Shown here in pieces: positions 1 to 12,689 of a stretch of DNA of 64,000 nt (the first letter of the stretch is position 1; each line of letters starts with the position of its first letter). This stretch comes from Sipunculus nudus (Eukaryota > Annelida > Sipuncula > Golfingiida > Sipunculidae), in contig CM049307.1 of assembly GCA_026874595.1 (NCBI GenBank), positions 77,538,643 to 77,602,642 on the forward strand. The letters run 5' to 3'. The notes below the pieces were generated by a model. It was not told the origin of the DNA, searched no databases, and saw only the letters and a program-made list of their open reading frames with translations. The translations under genes and the position numbers were made by a program.

Positions 1-549
1 TACTTATGAGCACCATAGCTTGGAGGATATGGGTAACCGAGACCTAATTTCAAGTTTCCAAGGAGATTTTCATGGCCCTCCCTGGATGTCGAGTTAGAAA
101 ATACTAGTTTCAAAGATACGTTTTGAATCTGCTAATGGATGACCGCCCAATTTGAAGGCCTCAGAAATAGAGAAAAAATGAATAAAATATCGAAAAAAAT
201 ACAGGTGGCGCCACCAATCTGCTGGAACTGAAGAAACTCTCCATGATCAATATGCATCAAAGAATCATGGCCATCAATGCATTAGTTATTCAGATACTGG
301 AGCTTTTGTATCGAATTTTTAATTATTCTTCGGGGTACTAACGAGCCCCTTAAATCCGTAGATATGGCTTACAGTGAGCTAATTTCAGGTTTTTAAGGAG
401 ATTTATAATGGACACCCGCGGATGTCAAGTTAGAAGATTCTTGGTCCAACGGTAACGATTTTTGCCCTGTTTACGGCCGGCCGGCCGGACGGACGACGGA
501 CAAGAAGTGATCGCTATAGCTCAGATGACTCTCAGTCAGCTGAGCTAAA
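1..549. repeat. Interspersed repeat with an internal duplication
   Basis: No coding potential is seen. About 70 bases near 39-115 recur, diverged, near 378-445; both contain a CTAATTTCA-type motif, an AAGGAGATTT motif and a GGATGTC-AGTTAGAA motif. The right part ends in a GGCC-rich stretch followed by a GACGGACGACGGACAAG segment, then TAGCTCA and GAGCTAAAA, a pattern I associate with common bivalve interspersed repeats (from memory, not searched). A perfect palindrome GGTGGCGCCACC lies at 204-215. The left end is cut by the window edge. Confidence 0.55.
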
Positions 550-920
550 ATGAAATGAAAAACAAAATAAACAACTTTTACCAAAGTTCAAAGTCCTAAT
601 GGCTTTTGCAATAAAAATCTTTACAGATTAAGTTAATGATATGAATTATTGATGGTAAATAAAAAAATATAATGAAGTAATATATTTCAGCCCTTATCAC
701 TTTGTATCCATAAACTTGAAGCAATTAGAATTACAAGTATTTAAGTATATGTAATGTTTATGAAACAAAATCCTAGTTTTGTGACGTTTGAGACTTAGCC
801 ATTACGTGAGAAAGCTTACAACAGGTCACTAATATGTGGTGGCGCCACAAATTAACAGCTTAAATAATCCGCCACCAAAGTTTATAAAATAAACTTATTT
901 TATTAAGAGTCGCTGCTGGT
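550..920. other. AT-rich stretch, no gene seen
   Basis: Only AT-rich sequence without a convincing ORF. A second near-copy of the palindrome of the preceding repeat (GGTGGCGCCACA) lies at 838-849. Confidence 0.5.
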
Positions 921-924
921 ATGA

Positions 925-2575
925 CGGTCAAGTGAGGTTGTTTTGTCTTTTTAGGGTATGAGAATCCAAACAGATTGTTTTGTCTTTGTCATCTTATCTA
1001 TCAAGTTCTGCCTTAGTTATTTTATAAGGATCCATCAAGATTGTTATGCCTTTGTCATGGTATGAGTATCCAGTTAGATTGTTTTGTCTTGGTCATATTA
1101 TGACGATCCACAAATACTGGAATGTCTTGGTCAAGGTATTAGGATCCAGTCAGACTGTTTTGTTTTGGTCCTGGGATAAGGATCCAGTAAGATTATTTTT
1201 TCCTAGTCATAGTATGAGGAAGATTGTATCTTCTTGGTCATAGCATGAGGACCCAAATGATTATTTTCTCTTAGTCATACTATGAGGATCCAGTGAGTTT
1301 TTTTTCTTGGTCATGGTGCCTGGATCTAGTAAGGTTTTATTGTCTTGGTCATAGTATGATGGTCCGGTAAATTGTTCTTTCTTGGACATTGTATGTGGAT
1401 AGAGCAAGATTTTTTGTATTGCCATGGAATGAGGATTCAGTTGGATCATTTTGTCTTGTTCATGGTATAAAAATCCATTAAGACTGTTTTGTCTTGGCCA
1501 TTGTATGAGGATCCGGTCAGACTGATTTGTCTTGATCACGATATGAGGATCCAGTGAGACTGATTTGTCTTTGTCATGGTATGAGGATCCAGTCTGACTG
1601 ATTTGTCTTGATCCCGGTTTGAGGATCCAGTCAGACTGAGTTGTCTTGATCTATGTATGAGGATCCAGTGAAACTGAACGGTCTTGATCTCGATATGAGG
1701 ATCCAGTCAGACTGGGATATCTTGATCTTGGTATAAGGATCCAGTGAGATTGATTTGTCTTGATCCCTGTTTGAGGATCCAGTGAGACTGATTTGTCTTG
1801 ATCTCGGTATGAGGATCCAGTCTGACTGATTTGTCTTGATCCCGGTTTGAGGATCCAGTCAGACTGAGTTGTCTTGATCTTTGTATGAGGATCCGGTCAG
1901 ACTGATTTGTCTTGATCACGATATGAGGATCCAGTGAGACTGATTTGTCTTTGTCATGGTATGAGGATCCAGTCTGACTGATTTGTCTTGATCCCGGTTT
2001 GAGGATCCAGTCAGACTGAGTTGTCTTGATCTATGTATGAGGATCCAGTGAAACTGAACGGTCTCGATCTCGATATGAGGATCCAGTCAGACTGGGATAT
2101 CTTGATCTTGGTATAAGGATCCAGTGAGATTGATTTGTCTTGATCCCTGTTTGAGGATCCAGTGAGACTGATTTGTCTTGATCTCGGTATGAGGATCCAG
2201 TGAGACTGATTTGTCTTGATCTCGGTATGAGGATCCAGTCTGACTGATTTGTCTTGGTCCCGGTTTGAGGATCCAGTCAGACTGAGTTGTCTTGATCTTT
2301 GTATGAGGATCCAGTGAGACTGATTTGTCTTGATCACGATATGAGGATCCAGTCAGACTGAGTTGTCTTGATCTTAGTATGAGAATCCAGTGAGACTGAT
2401 TTGTCTTGGTAACGGTTTGAGGATCCAGTGAGACTGATTTGTCTTGATCACGGTTTGAGGATCAAGTAAGATTGTTTTGTCTTGATGATTGTATGAGGCT
2501 TCTGTCTAATTTATCTTCACTGTTGATTGTATGAGAATCTATTAAGATTGTTTAGTCTTGCTGACGGTATGCGCT
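925..2575. repeat. 38-bp minisatellite with 380-bp higher-order period
   Basis: A GGATCC-containing unit repeats at 38-base spacing, for example GGATCC starts at 1813, 1851, 1889, 1927 and 1965. Units are near-identical from about 1500 to 2480 and increasingly diverged toward 925. The stretches starting at 1541 and 1921 are almost the same over more than 200 bases, an offset of 380 = 10 x 38, so a block of ten units was itself duplicated. Long ORFs on both strands here are by-products of the periodicity and are not annotated as genes. Confidence 0.95.
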
Positions 2576-2712
2576 TTAATTAATCTGTCCAATATCCGTT
2601 ACAATATCAGATCAAAATCGCTCGAGACTTTTCCACTTTAAGAAGAAGGGATTATTTAGTCATTCCCTAAAGAAGAATTACTTGAATGATTTAAATGATC
2701 CAATCATGGACT

Positions 2713-2713
<1 letters not shown>

Positions 2714-2748
<35 letters not shown>

Positions 2749-2757
2749 TATAATATA
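2714..2757. repeat. (TAA)n microsatellite
   Basis: About twelve consecutive TAA units run into a TATA-rich tail. Confidence 0.95.
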
Positions 2758-4224
2758 TAAAGTACTAATCTACAAACTTCATAAAAATGTTCAATTTGTA
2801 ATAAAACAAAAAGGTATATATAAAATGGAATGAAAACAGTAACAAGCAGAGGTAAGTTCGATGTATAAACGATTTCGATTTGTTTTTCCCGTTTACCTAC
2901 GTTTTGTTCCAGACATCATGATTTGTTTTTCTTTAAGATTTAGTTATTATACAAATACAATTAATTATCAATCCAGTGTTATTAACCACGCATTTATTCT
3001 GGAATATAATAAGAGAATGGTATTTTGTACCCATATATACTGATTTTAGGGACTGCAACAGCATCTAATGCACATTCTTAATTACTAATATATTTGTTAC
3101 TTAACATCTTTAGGGGCGCCTTGACCAAACAATATCCCCCCCCCCTTCCCTAGCTAGGAGCTCAGAAAGACTTCTACACAGCCCATATCGTTCCACCATC
3201 GTTCCATCCTATCTTGTTCCTAACGAAATTTCAAACCCTTATGTAACAGCCAAGACTGTGTAAAAGTAAAGATCAGTGAACGCTGTACAATAACTACAGT
3301 CACCTCAATAATGTGTAAAAATTTTCATGTTTTCCACATACAATTGTAACTAAATAAACTCGAGTATATTTCAAAACACGAAAAAAATATCTGAAATATA
3401 TATGTAAGCTAGACTTTAACCCAGGGCTAACAGTGCCTACGTTAACATCAGGCGTCTAGGGGCACTTAGAGAATAAGTAAATACTGTATGCAGGGCATCA
3501 GAAATGGACAAATGCCTGGCAGTGTGTTCACAATGTGCACTTCACTGGTAAACTGTCCAGAGAGTGTTTGACATTTCCCGGCAACATCTGCGGTTAAAGG
3601 AATATTTTTTAATGCGTGAAATCTTGTTTTACGTTTCAAAAAGCAATGTACTTGTATATGCATGGGTCTAGTATGCAAGTGCGTTAAGACGACCCACCTG
3701 CCATCTAGATGAGCGAACAAATAATTACAAGTTGCTTACCAGCAAGTGAGAAAACCAAGAGGAGTGCCTGGTGAATCATTCTGTCGTTCACTTCGGAGGT
3801 CACGAACCAAGTTTACTCTACCTCTATACAGTTCTCGAATGGACGGGTTCCGGGAGTGACGCTATTAAGCGGATCTAACACTACGTCATAAAACGTCATC
3901 CATACCAACAGGCATAAACACTGAATAATTTATCTATCTATGTTAATGTTTGTTAAAGCGTCAACTGGCAAATCAATAAACCACCAACGTTATAAAAAGT
4001 AAGCTAAAAACCGCCAGGTAGAGACAATGACTAAATTGCTTCAGTAACTGAAGTCCGCTAATACCAGAATATAAACCTCAAACCCTAACTGACTGCGAAC
4101 TATTCTGTTCAGTCAATACTGCAACTTTTTGTTTTTTGGAAATGCTCATTTCAATGTAGTTTATGAATACTTATGCGAGACTCGGGGATTCGTTAAAGTT
4201 AGGAATACTGTGATTGACTTCATA
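2758..4224. other. Gene-free stretch
   Basis: Short ORFs such as 2861-3043 (+) and 3466-3720 (-) show no recognisable domain or intron signals. A poly-C run sits near 3137-3147. No gene is called. Confidence 0.45.
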
Positions 4225-4414
4225 TTCGTGAGGTAAACATTTCGTGATTTTCACCTTTCCATTGTTTTGCGAGGGTTCAGTTTTCACGACCTAAACCTAC
4301 ACAGAGTGTATCCATCGATTTCGTGAGGTAAACATTTCGTGATTTTCACCTTTCCATTGTTTTGCGAGGGTTCAGTTTTCACGACCTAAACCTACACAGA
4401 GTGTATCCATCGAT
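4225..4414. repeat. Perfect 95-bp tandem duplication
   Basis: The unit starting TTCGTGAGGTAAACATTTCG at 4225 is repeated without a visible mismatch from 4320, giving two adjacent 95-base copies. Absence of divergence implies a very recent event or an assembly artefact. Confidence 0.93.
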
Positions 4415-4714
4415 TTCTGAATAACTTATACGAAGTAATATATGTGCAAACTCATAAAATTTAGAAAGCATTGCTCATTGTTGGCAAATACATGTATTTT
4501 GAAAGATCCTAAATTTTATGATACCTGTCTTAGATTAACGTTAATATACAAAATCAGTTATTTATATAATGAAAATCTTTTTATCAAACGTCTTCGACGT
4601 TGGGGCGTCTTATTTACGGTTTTTTTCACGAAAATCTCTCTTTTGCGAACATCGCAAATTTGAAACACTCGCGAACAAAGAGACAGTATATTAACAAAAG
4701 ATTCACGGAAGCTT

Positions 4715-4916
4715 CCGGCTTCTGTGGCTCAAGGGCTGACAGAACTCATCAGGAGAGATTGTGAGTGTGAATCTCGGCCAAGGCGCCACCCAGGACGACC
4801 GCTCTACAGTCACAAACGAGTGAGCTTTTTGGGAGTTCCTCGGTGGTATGACCCAGTAATGGGAACAATTACGTATCGAGGACCAGCCGGTGCAGTAGTC
4901 ACCCGGCTTGGTTAAT
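4715..4916 (+). mobile_element. tRNA-derived SINE, degraded copy
   Basis: Starts CCGGCTTCTGTGGCTCA and aligns along its length with the better copy at 33039-33285, sharing the head, a TTGGGAGTTCCTCGGTG-type block and TATGACCCAG. The A-box-like TGGCTCAAGGG is kept, while the B-box region (GAGTGTGAATCTC) has lost the GGTTCGA core. Probably transcriptionally dead. Confidence 0.7.
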
Positions 4917-7335
4917 ACCAGAATATTTAATGAGAGGAAGCGTGTGACACTTTCCTGTCACGCAGTCCGAAACCGGGATGGAAATCTGCTGATGAACTTT
5001 TTTAATATAGCTTTCCTCCACCAAAATACATGTTAAGAAATATCAGTATTTTGTAAATCTTATATGTAATAAAAAAACATATGCTGTTTGACTTAGAATA
5101 AGCGGTGCTTGGTAAGTTATGTATTTTCTTTATGCCTTCGACAAATGATAATTTTGAGTACAGACAGTGAAGATTATTTACATACTTCAAGTTTGGACAG
5201 GTTTGTCTTGTCACTGTCTTCCACTTAATACCTGTCTTTTGTACATTTCTAATGAATGAAATACTATTTTTTTTATTCTGGTTGTAATTTCTATTTCTAA
5301 CAATTTAATTTTTTTAATAACAATATTTTGTTTGATATATTTGACAAAGACTATGTTCGATCACCATACTATGATAAATTGAAAAAAAAATATGCCAATT
5401 TATGCTACAGGGAAAGCTTCAATAAACAAATGACGTGTGGATCATGAAACGCAGCTCGCAATCATTACCTGTGATATTAAGGCCAAAAATTTATGTTGTT
5501 AATCATATTATATATCATATACACATATATGTTTATATGTGTGTATGTGTGTGTGTCGTGTGTGTGTGACATGACTGACATTTTTCAGACTAAAAATAAA
5601 CTTTAGGTTACAAAGTTAAAACAAAGCGGTCACCTGCTGGTAACATATCTTAAAACACTATATTTAAACTTATTCAAAATAGGTACACCATATAATATGT
5701 CACAACTGCTGGGTGTTTTTTTTTTCTTGTCTAGATTTTCTTCTTGATCAACGTTGAAGAGTTTCAGGAGTTTTGAGTAATATTGTCTAATAAAAGAACA
5801 CTAAGTTTGATGAACAAAGAGAAAACATCTTTATTTTATTCTCTGATCTTGTGGCCACTTGTCTCGAACAATATAAAGATATTGATATTAAGGGTCAACA
5901 TGCATAGCAAATTTCCTCGTAATCCATGCACTGGTTAGTGATGAACTCTCGTATACACAAAAGACGGACCAAAATGAAATTTTAGTCACATCCTTACAAA
6001 TCGATAATTCGGTCACATCAAACTTTCAAAGATAACCAGGAATCAAGTAAATGATGTGAACATCAGCTGCCAGGTTACATTTAACTCTTAAACTTGTGTT
6101 TTAAATAAGGGGTGTAAAATTTGTTGAAAATTATAGCTATATTTTTAAATTACTTGACTTTTTTACAGGATGAGGCATGCCGGACCATGTGCTGTATCCA
6201 CGCCCAATTCTAATCGATTCTTCAGTTGCTAATTCCAGATTAAAAAAAAATCATGATATATAGTTCATGATTGCATTAGTTAAAGTGTGAACAAACACAT
6301 AAACACATACACACGAAAGGGGATGAACGCATATTGTCCTGGTGGAGGTAATCAAAGGTAGAGACTGCCGCCGGCCGTCCAGTCCATTTCTCCGCATTAG
6401 GTCTTTCAATCAATCATCTTCAATTTTTGAATAAACAGGTTTTCTGTGACAAAGTATTTTTATCCGCAATGTCCCATCATCGTATTTAAAACAATAACAG
6501 TGGTGTGAGACAACATGTGTGCCTCCGCCATAATTATATTAAAATGTTCGTGTGTGGTACATAGAAAAATGAGCGTCACTATGTATGAACTGGATGGCTG
6601 GATCACAGGCCAGTTCTGGAACAAATGCGGAGAGGAATCTGTTACCAATAAATAGCTATGGTCCTCTGCCAGGAAATGAAAAGTGCCCGATCTCAGGGGC
6701 AACAGCATCAAATACATTAAACAAAAATAATTATATTGATTCAAAATCTAAATGTATTTATCTAGCCTGACCCTTTAACAAATTTCAACAAAATCCGTTC
6801 TTGAATTTTTGAGTAAAGTTGCTTCTAAACAATTCAACTAAATCAGGACAATGAAAACGATATACCTTTCCCACCAGCGGGAGTATAAGCATGATAAATT
6901 TATAAGCTCGCCATAGATTCTCACGTTTCACTGCATAGCTGCTATATATGTCCTCATTACAAAATTCACACTATGGTGTTTTTGTGTCCACGCACGATTT
7001 ATGAAGGCTCGCGTTCCTCCCAGATATTGCTTCCGTATTCGGAACACATCAGTCATACATACGTTATCGTCCAAACATGTAAACAAAGGTATATCGTTCA
7101 AACATATTGCATATGCTAAAGTCAATCTTTGACGGGAAAAGATAAAAAAATCTGATATGAACCTCCCATATACTGAAAATAATATAATCAGGTCTTTCCT
7201 TTGTTTTTTATGATTAATAAATTAATAACGCAGTGAAAATACCTGATTCACATCATTCACAGAGTTTAATACAAACACACACATGAAGACCTTTATAACA
7301 TGATAGTTTGTTACCATGATTTTTACTAAAACAAC
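4917..7335. other. Gene-free AT-rich stretch with TG/CA tracts
   Basis: No ORF shows a recognisable domain. A TG-rich microsatellite occupies about 5520-5570. ORFs of 60-94 codons near 6460-7125 on both strands look random. Confidence 0.45.
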
Positions 7336-7339
7336 AAGA

Positions 7340-7467
7340 ATGCACCAACAGGAGTGTATGTATGTATGTGTCTATATACGTATGTATGTATTTATGTTTG
7401 TATGGGAAAATCACAATCGGGACAAAACATATATATATATATATATATATAAATATATATATATAAG
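7340..7467. repeat. GTAT-rich and (TA)n microsatellites
   Basis: GTATGTAT-type repeats at about 7358-7405 and a (TA)n run at about 7430-7466. They create ORFs rich in Tyr-Ile on both strands that should be ignored. Confidence 0.9.
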
Positions 7468-7974
7468 ACATATAAGAAATAAGGTATGTATAGGTATAAG
7501 GTATATGTTAATTCTAAACCATTTTAGATACAAAGTATTTCATAGTAAACTCATCTTAGAACTAAAGTCTATAACTCTATTTATCAATAATTTATTTTAT
7601 TTATAATTTATAATTATTATTTTCTGAATAGTAGGGGGTATATACCCCCATCCCGCATATATTGACGCCCCTGACGTTAAGGTACCTTTATCGGAGGGAT
7701 CTGGATTCTAATGCGCACTCTTAATCCAAAGATTAATCCAAAATTATTTTTCTTTAGCATCTGGTCCCTCCTTCCAAATGATTTCATCGAAATCCAGCCT
7801 AATATTTCGAACATATGGCTAACAGAGACACTCACACACGACCGATCATATTACCCCCTACCGCCTTCGTTTGCGGAGGTAATTAAATATCCGAAAGCAG
7901 GAAAACAATTTAGGTGTGGTAACACATAAGAAAAGAAAAAAAAAGCAGGGAACATAAACAGACCCACCCGAAGC

Positions 7975-8191
7975 CAGAAGCGGATCCAGGGGGGGGGGGG
8001 GGGGTCCAGGGGGTCCGGACCCCCCCTTTTTCACCCGAAGCAACCTTTTTTAAGGGGTTTTAGACGTAATTTTGCGGCCTGGACCCCCCCCCCCCCTTTT
8101 ACAGACGTGATGACCTTTTTTTTAAGGATTTTCATTAGTCCTCCTAGGTTGGACCCCCCCCCCCTTTTCCTAAATTCTGGATCCGCCCCTG
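7975..8191. mobile_element. MITE with CAG..GCGGATCCAG inverted ends
   Basis: The left end CAGAAGCGGATCCAG (7975-7989) and the right end CTGGATCCGCCCCTG (8177-8191) are inverted repeats with two mismatches in 15. GAAGC directly flanks both sides, a possible target-site duplication. The interior holds long G and C runs and no coding capacity, so this is a non-autonomous DNA element. Similar GCGGATC ends next to homopolymer G/C occur near 15672, 25815 and 31484-31573. Confidence 0.7.
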
Positions 8192-8199
8192 GAAGCCGA

Positions 8200-8862
8200 A
8201 ACCTTAACATTTATTTTATGGCCAAGGTATCATTTTTATTGTAAGATCTCATATTTTCTCCTGTTATACGGTGTAAATACTGTATGGTTTCTGTTGGTTT
8301 GGTTATATCCCTTGACAAACAAGAAACAGACTTGTGTTACACCCAATGTGAGCCTGTCGAAAGAAAAATTATATTTTATCATTTTTTCCCAGTTATATCT
8401 TTATATTCAAATAGAACAATATCAACAATATGAAACCTGATTGATGTAAAAACCGACACTGCTTTTCTGGCAAAAAAATCAATACCCGTCCAGAGGATTG
8501 TATTTTCTATATGTTTTTCATAGAACAATTAAGAAATGTCAGCAGGTATTTGGTCAGAAATGATGACTATATTTTATTTTTTTGTTGTTGTCTTTAATGT
8601 CTGGATGAAATGTAACAATGACAAGCGACGTTAAGACATGCTGAAATGAACCCTAAAAAAAGGTGCGGCGATGTAACTGTTGCATGACAGGAAAGCCGCC
8701 TAAAGTGAAAATATTAATTGTACGACTGCACACGTTCAATACATGCTAGCAGGAGCACGATGTCCTCGCCTATATGTAGGAACATCCCTGATATTATCGG
8801 ACCAGCGTAACAGGTCTCTCACGTCAGGTGTCAAGTACTGTAATTTTAGAATCTGCTGAGAT

Positions 8863-8924
<62 letters not shown>

Positions 8925-9600
8925 TTTTCTTACATATTTGCTTTAATGTTCATATTTAACCCCCCCCCCCCCCCATTAAAAAAATAAATAAATAAACCAT
9001 AGAAGACTATAAAAAAAGTTCTTTCTATATTGTAGGAATCCTGCAAAACATAATCACCTAAGAAAATGAAAATTGCAAGACAAGAAAGCAGCCGGAGACC
9101 ATATATATATATATATATATATAATAGCATATAAGGCAGATTTCTGTCTGCTGTGTATGACACAGGTGTATCCCGATAGTCAATAAAACGCGGGTTACGA
9201 GTGTTCGCAAAAACTGATTAATCGCAAAATTGCGAGAGACGTGCGAGAGGTTTTCAGCACACTTCACAAAAAAAATTACGAGCCTCCGCAAATCCACTCG
9301 CAATCGCAAATTTGCGAAAGTTTCGATCAGAAAGTCCCAGGTTCCTGGACTTGGTTTGCATGGTAACTATCTATGTACATGTTAAAGGATTAACCTTTCG
9401 GGGACCAGCGGTCTCATTCCTAAAATAACGGGACCAATTATTATTATTACTTTTATAATTATTATTATTATTATTATTTTCATTATTATTATTATTTTTA
9501 TTATTATTGTTATTATTATTATTTGTTAATGTTCATAAATTCTGAAATCTTTCTTAAATAGTAGTCCACTATATTTTCTAGGATGCGTGAAGGAGTTACA
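8200..9600. other. Gene-free stretch with (AT)n, poly-C and (ATT)n tracts
   Basis: Contains (AT)n at about 8867-8918 and 9101-9123, poly-C at about 8960-8974 and an interrupted (ATT)n run at about 9439-9535. Around 9180-9330 there are repeated TCGCAAA/TTTGCGA motifs resembling those at 4627-4677, possibly an old dispersed element. No gene seen. Confidence 0.5.
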
Positions 9601-9639
9601 ACCTCCATTTATCTTTAAATTCAACTTCTATGTAAACCT

Positions 9640-9745
9640 TGAAAGAAGGACCGAGTAAACAAGACAGCTGTGACACTGAAATGTACAAGTCGAGTCCGGT
9701 GAGTGTTGTTAATATCAATGCCCTGGAGGGAAAGTACACCCGTAC
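9640..9745 (-). repeat. Dispersed repeat with TTTCAGTGTCACAGCTG core, copy 1
   Basis: On the minus strand this contains a CTCCAGGGCAT-GATATTAACAA block followed by ATTTCAGTGTCACAGCTG. The same two blocks in the same order occur at 17611-17735, 29985-30110 and 32641-32760. Function unknown. Confidence 0.6.
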
Positions 9746-9907
9746 TGGTGGGTGATCGTTCAAATGAACCGCGTGACACTGGATCTAGCCAACACCAGTG
9801 CATGCACACACGTTGGGTCAACCAAAGGAGGAAAAAAGGTTGAGGCAGCTTCTCCCCCCTCCCCCCCCCCCCCCGGTCCGCTTTTGTCTTTACAAATAAA
9901 AGTAACA

Positions 9908-10200
9908 GGCCAAAAAAATGAAAGGTAGGCCTTATGGATCTCAGGCACCGCCCGCGTCAATATTACCCCCCCCCCCCCGCATGAATAACTTTCATTTTGA
10001 TTTTCATCTTTCAAGAAGAAAAAATAAAACAATCGATGTTGTGCTCTTACCTTTTGAGCAAAAAATCTGCTCTTCTCATGCTTTTTCCTGATCATAAGAC
10101 ATTTTTGTCGATATATACAAAAGAGGACAAAAATAAAATTCCACACGCCCGCACTGATTTCTGAAAAAAAGTGCCTGAGAACAAAACCTTTTTTTTCGCC
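9908..10200. mobile_element. Tourist-like MITE, copy 1
   Basis: The ends match the family defined at 16984-17321. The left side is GGCCAAAAAAAT..AAAGGTA..TCTCAGGCAC, and the right side is GTGCCTGAGAAC.. ending CGCC next to TTA. The left arm carries a small extra insertion (GGCCTTATGG). The interior shares the ATCTTTCAAGAAGA and CATGCTTTTTCCTGAT motifs with copy 3. No coding capacity. Confidence 0.7.
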
Positions 10201-10656
10201 TTAGATCTCAATATATGAAGATTCGTAACAACGGATTCAAGGAAGTTATAAATAAAAAATCGATTATTCTGAATCAACGAGAAACGGATTCCACGAACCT
10301 ATTTAGATCATAGTTTTTGTGTAACTATTATTTCTAATGGTTCTAATGCTCTTGCTGATGCAATGCGTGTGTACAATTTTTATTGTTATATTTTTTTATA
10401 ACCGGTACCCCTGTCCACCTGTTCTTTTCGTAATTCATTCGAAAGTGTTTCCGAACAACCTTGAACATAGAACGAGCGCTATATATATCTGGTATAATAA
10501 ATAAATTATCCTCATACATTTAAGGCCTTATATTTTCTGCTAGCCGGCATTGTTTACTGCCTATGCATTATATTTCACTTCGGCTGGCCCCCGAAATAGG
10601 TCACTCTGACCTGATCGTTCACTTACTGTCTCATTTCTGGAAAACGTCGCGTGGTG

Positions 10657-10682
10657 TGACGTCATTCCTCTCTGTGACGTCA
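10657..10682. promoter_or_regulatory. Pair of perfect CRE palindromes
   Basis: Two TGACGTCA sites lie exactly 18 bases apart (10657-10664 and 10675-10682). Such palindromes are CREB/ATF binding consensus sites. No convincing gene starts next to them, so a regulatory role is only a possibility. Confidence 0.35.
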
Positions 10683-10856
10683 CGATTCACTCTCCACATT
10701 CACATACGGTGACAGTCAGACATACAGAGGTATGGTCACTTTATAGAAGTCCCAAAAGTAAACAGCGCTTGAAAAATCCATATACTGCTTTTTCCTTGGT
10801 TATCTGTGCGGGGATTTACACAAAGATGTTTTCAGTTTTTTATTTCCACAGTCCTC

Positions 10857-10860
<4 letters not shown>

Positions 10861-10907
<47 letters not shown>
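10861..10907. repeat. (TA)n microsatellite
   Basis: Uninterrupted TA dinucleotides; produces spurious Tyr-Ile ORFs. Confidence 0.95.
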
Positions 10908-10912
<5 letters not shown>

Positions 10913-11588
10913 CATACAGTATATGAAAAGTATGTGTTTATTTACAAAAAAAATATATATTTTTACTAAAAAGGGGTTTAATGATAATTTGGAAATATAT
11001 AGACAATTGTATGAAAGTGTCATATAAAATACATTAATTACATATAGTAAAAATATATAAACTTCTTCACTAAGAAAATTCGGATCGTCAGCTGCGTCTT
11101 ATCCGACTCCTTAATCCTGTTGATTAAAAACTATAAGCGGATGTTGTTGAGTCTTCGAGACCCTGTTTTTCTCTCAGTAGTGGTCATCCATTTTCAGGAT
11201 ATGCTCCGCGTATCTTAACCACTCGCTTCCTGTTATATGTGAAAATTCATTTAAATACTGCCATATCTTTTCATAACTGAAATATATTTTTTTACCATTA
11301 CAATTTTAGAAAATCAATTTTTTTTATACTCCGTTCCACGACCCATCGTCCACCCGTTTTTTTTTCATTTATTTATTATTATTGTGAAACCAAATTAACA
11401 TAAGACAGCGCCTAATTTAAGTGGATTTAAATGTTGAAATAAAAAAATATTAATACCTTACGCCGATGTTGAGTAATCTGTTATGCAGCACTGGGAAAGT
11501 TTGTTGTGCGGGAACCGCAATATTTAAAACAGAGGGAAGGGAGGTATGATGATGAACGTGATTATTGGAAAAGAGAAATTTCTTTGAT

Positions 11589-11643
<55 letters not shown>

Positions 11644-12680
11644 CACTTATAATGATAACAATAATGAAACTTCGAAATAACTTCGAAAACTAAGATACGC
11701 TGTTTGACAAGCGAAATGTAACGTCATTCAACTCCTTTATGATATCACCGTGCATTAGGTATCATGGTATTTTTAGACGCATCATTGGTGTAGTTTATCC
11801 ACTTGAATCGTTATCTTGGAATGTTTCATGATAATATGAAATTAAAAATATAATTTTAAATTCTAAAATATGTGAGTCATTCAAATTTCTATGGTATTTT
11901 CTGTCAATAATTCTGGTGTGCTCATTCAACTATCATCCATCACCATCCTGAAATTTCAGCTTAAAAATGAAGTATCGTAAAATCTATATTATTAAAATGT
12001 TACATATTTGCATTTCCTTGGAAATATTTTAATGACACGTAGACTGCTACACTTGATTCTGCTTTTTTACATTTTATATTTTTTTTCACCATAAAAGTTA
12101 AGATTATGAACATGTGCAATTATACTAACTTATCCTAACTATATTTAAATTATACTACAATTTAAGGCGTTTTGTGTTGAGCATGAGCAAAACGCAGCAA
12201 ACTGAGCAAAACAAACATGCACAAACTTGATAATGATTTCCTCTGTAGACACATTTCCTATTGTCAATCAACTGAAAAAACTTGTAGGCGCTTGATGTGT
12301 ATAGGTGTCTGGGTAATCCTGACTTTTTTCTTGCAGTGATTTACTGCTGTCAGGGCCATAAATAAATTAGTCACCATTTAACAGTTTTAAGGACAGATTA
12401 AATATAAACTGGATATCCATTGGACGGTTTAGTTCCATATGTATTTTGTAAATGACGGTGGTCCAATTCAACCTTTGTCACGGATCTTCTCCGTGCCCTC
12501 GCCCCGGATATGCACGTTTGTGGTCTTGCACTCTCAGGAATGATGTCAAGTGTATCGTAAGAGGGTCATTTTCCATGAGTTTTCCTCCTTCCTGAGAAAT
12601 TTAACGTTTCTTTCGAAGGGGCGATGCAAACACACTTGGCCATTCCAGTGTTATGATATAATAATTATTCATGGCTACAA
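10908..12680. other. Gene-free AT-rich stretch
   Basis: Includes another (TA)n run at about 11590-11641. No ORF with recognisable content on either strand. Confidence 0.45.
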
Positions 12681-12689
12681 CTAAAGGCT

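Noticed and set aside
1261-2337. Minus-strand ORFs of 70-108 codons in the first 2.5 kb
   Set aside because: They are translations of the 38-bp minisatellite and repeat with its period.
2714-2757. CRISPR-like or telomeric interpretation of short tandem arrays
   Set aside because: Simple microsatellites and minisatellites without spacers or TTAGGG units; CRISPR is not expected in animal nuclear DNA.
7253-7606. Tyr-Ile-rich ORFs here and at 10709, 29437, 35453, 37555, 57783 and 57946
   Set aside because: They are AT and GTAT microsatellites read as codons.
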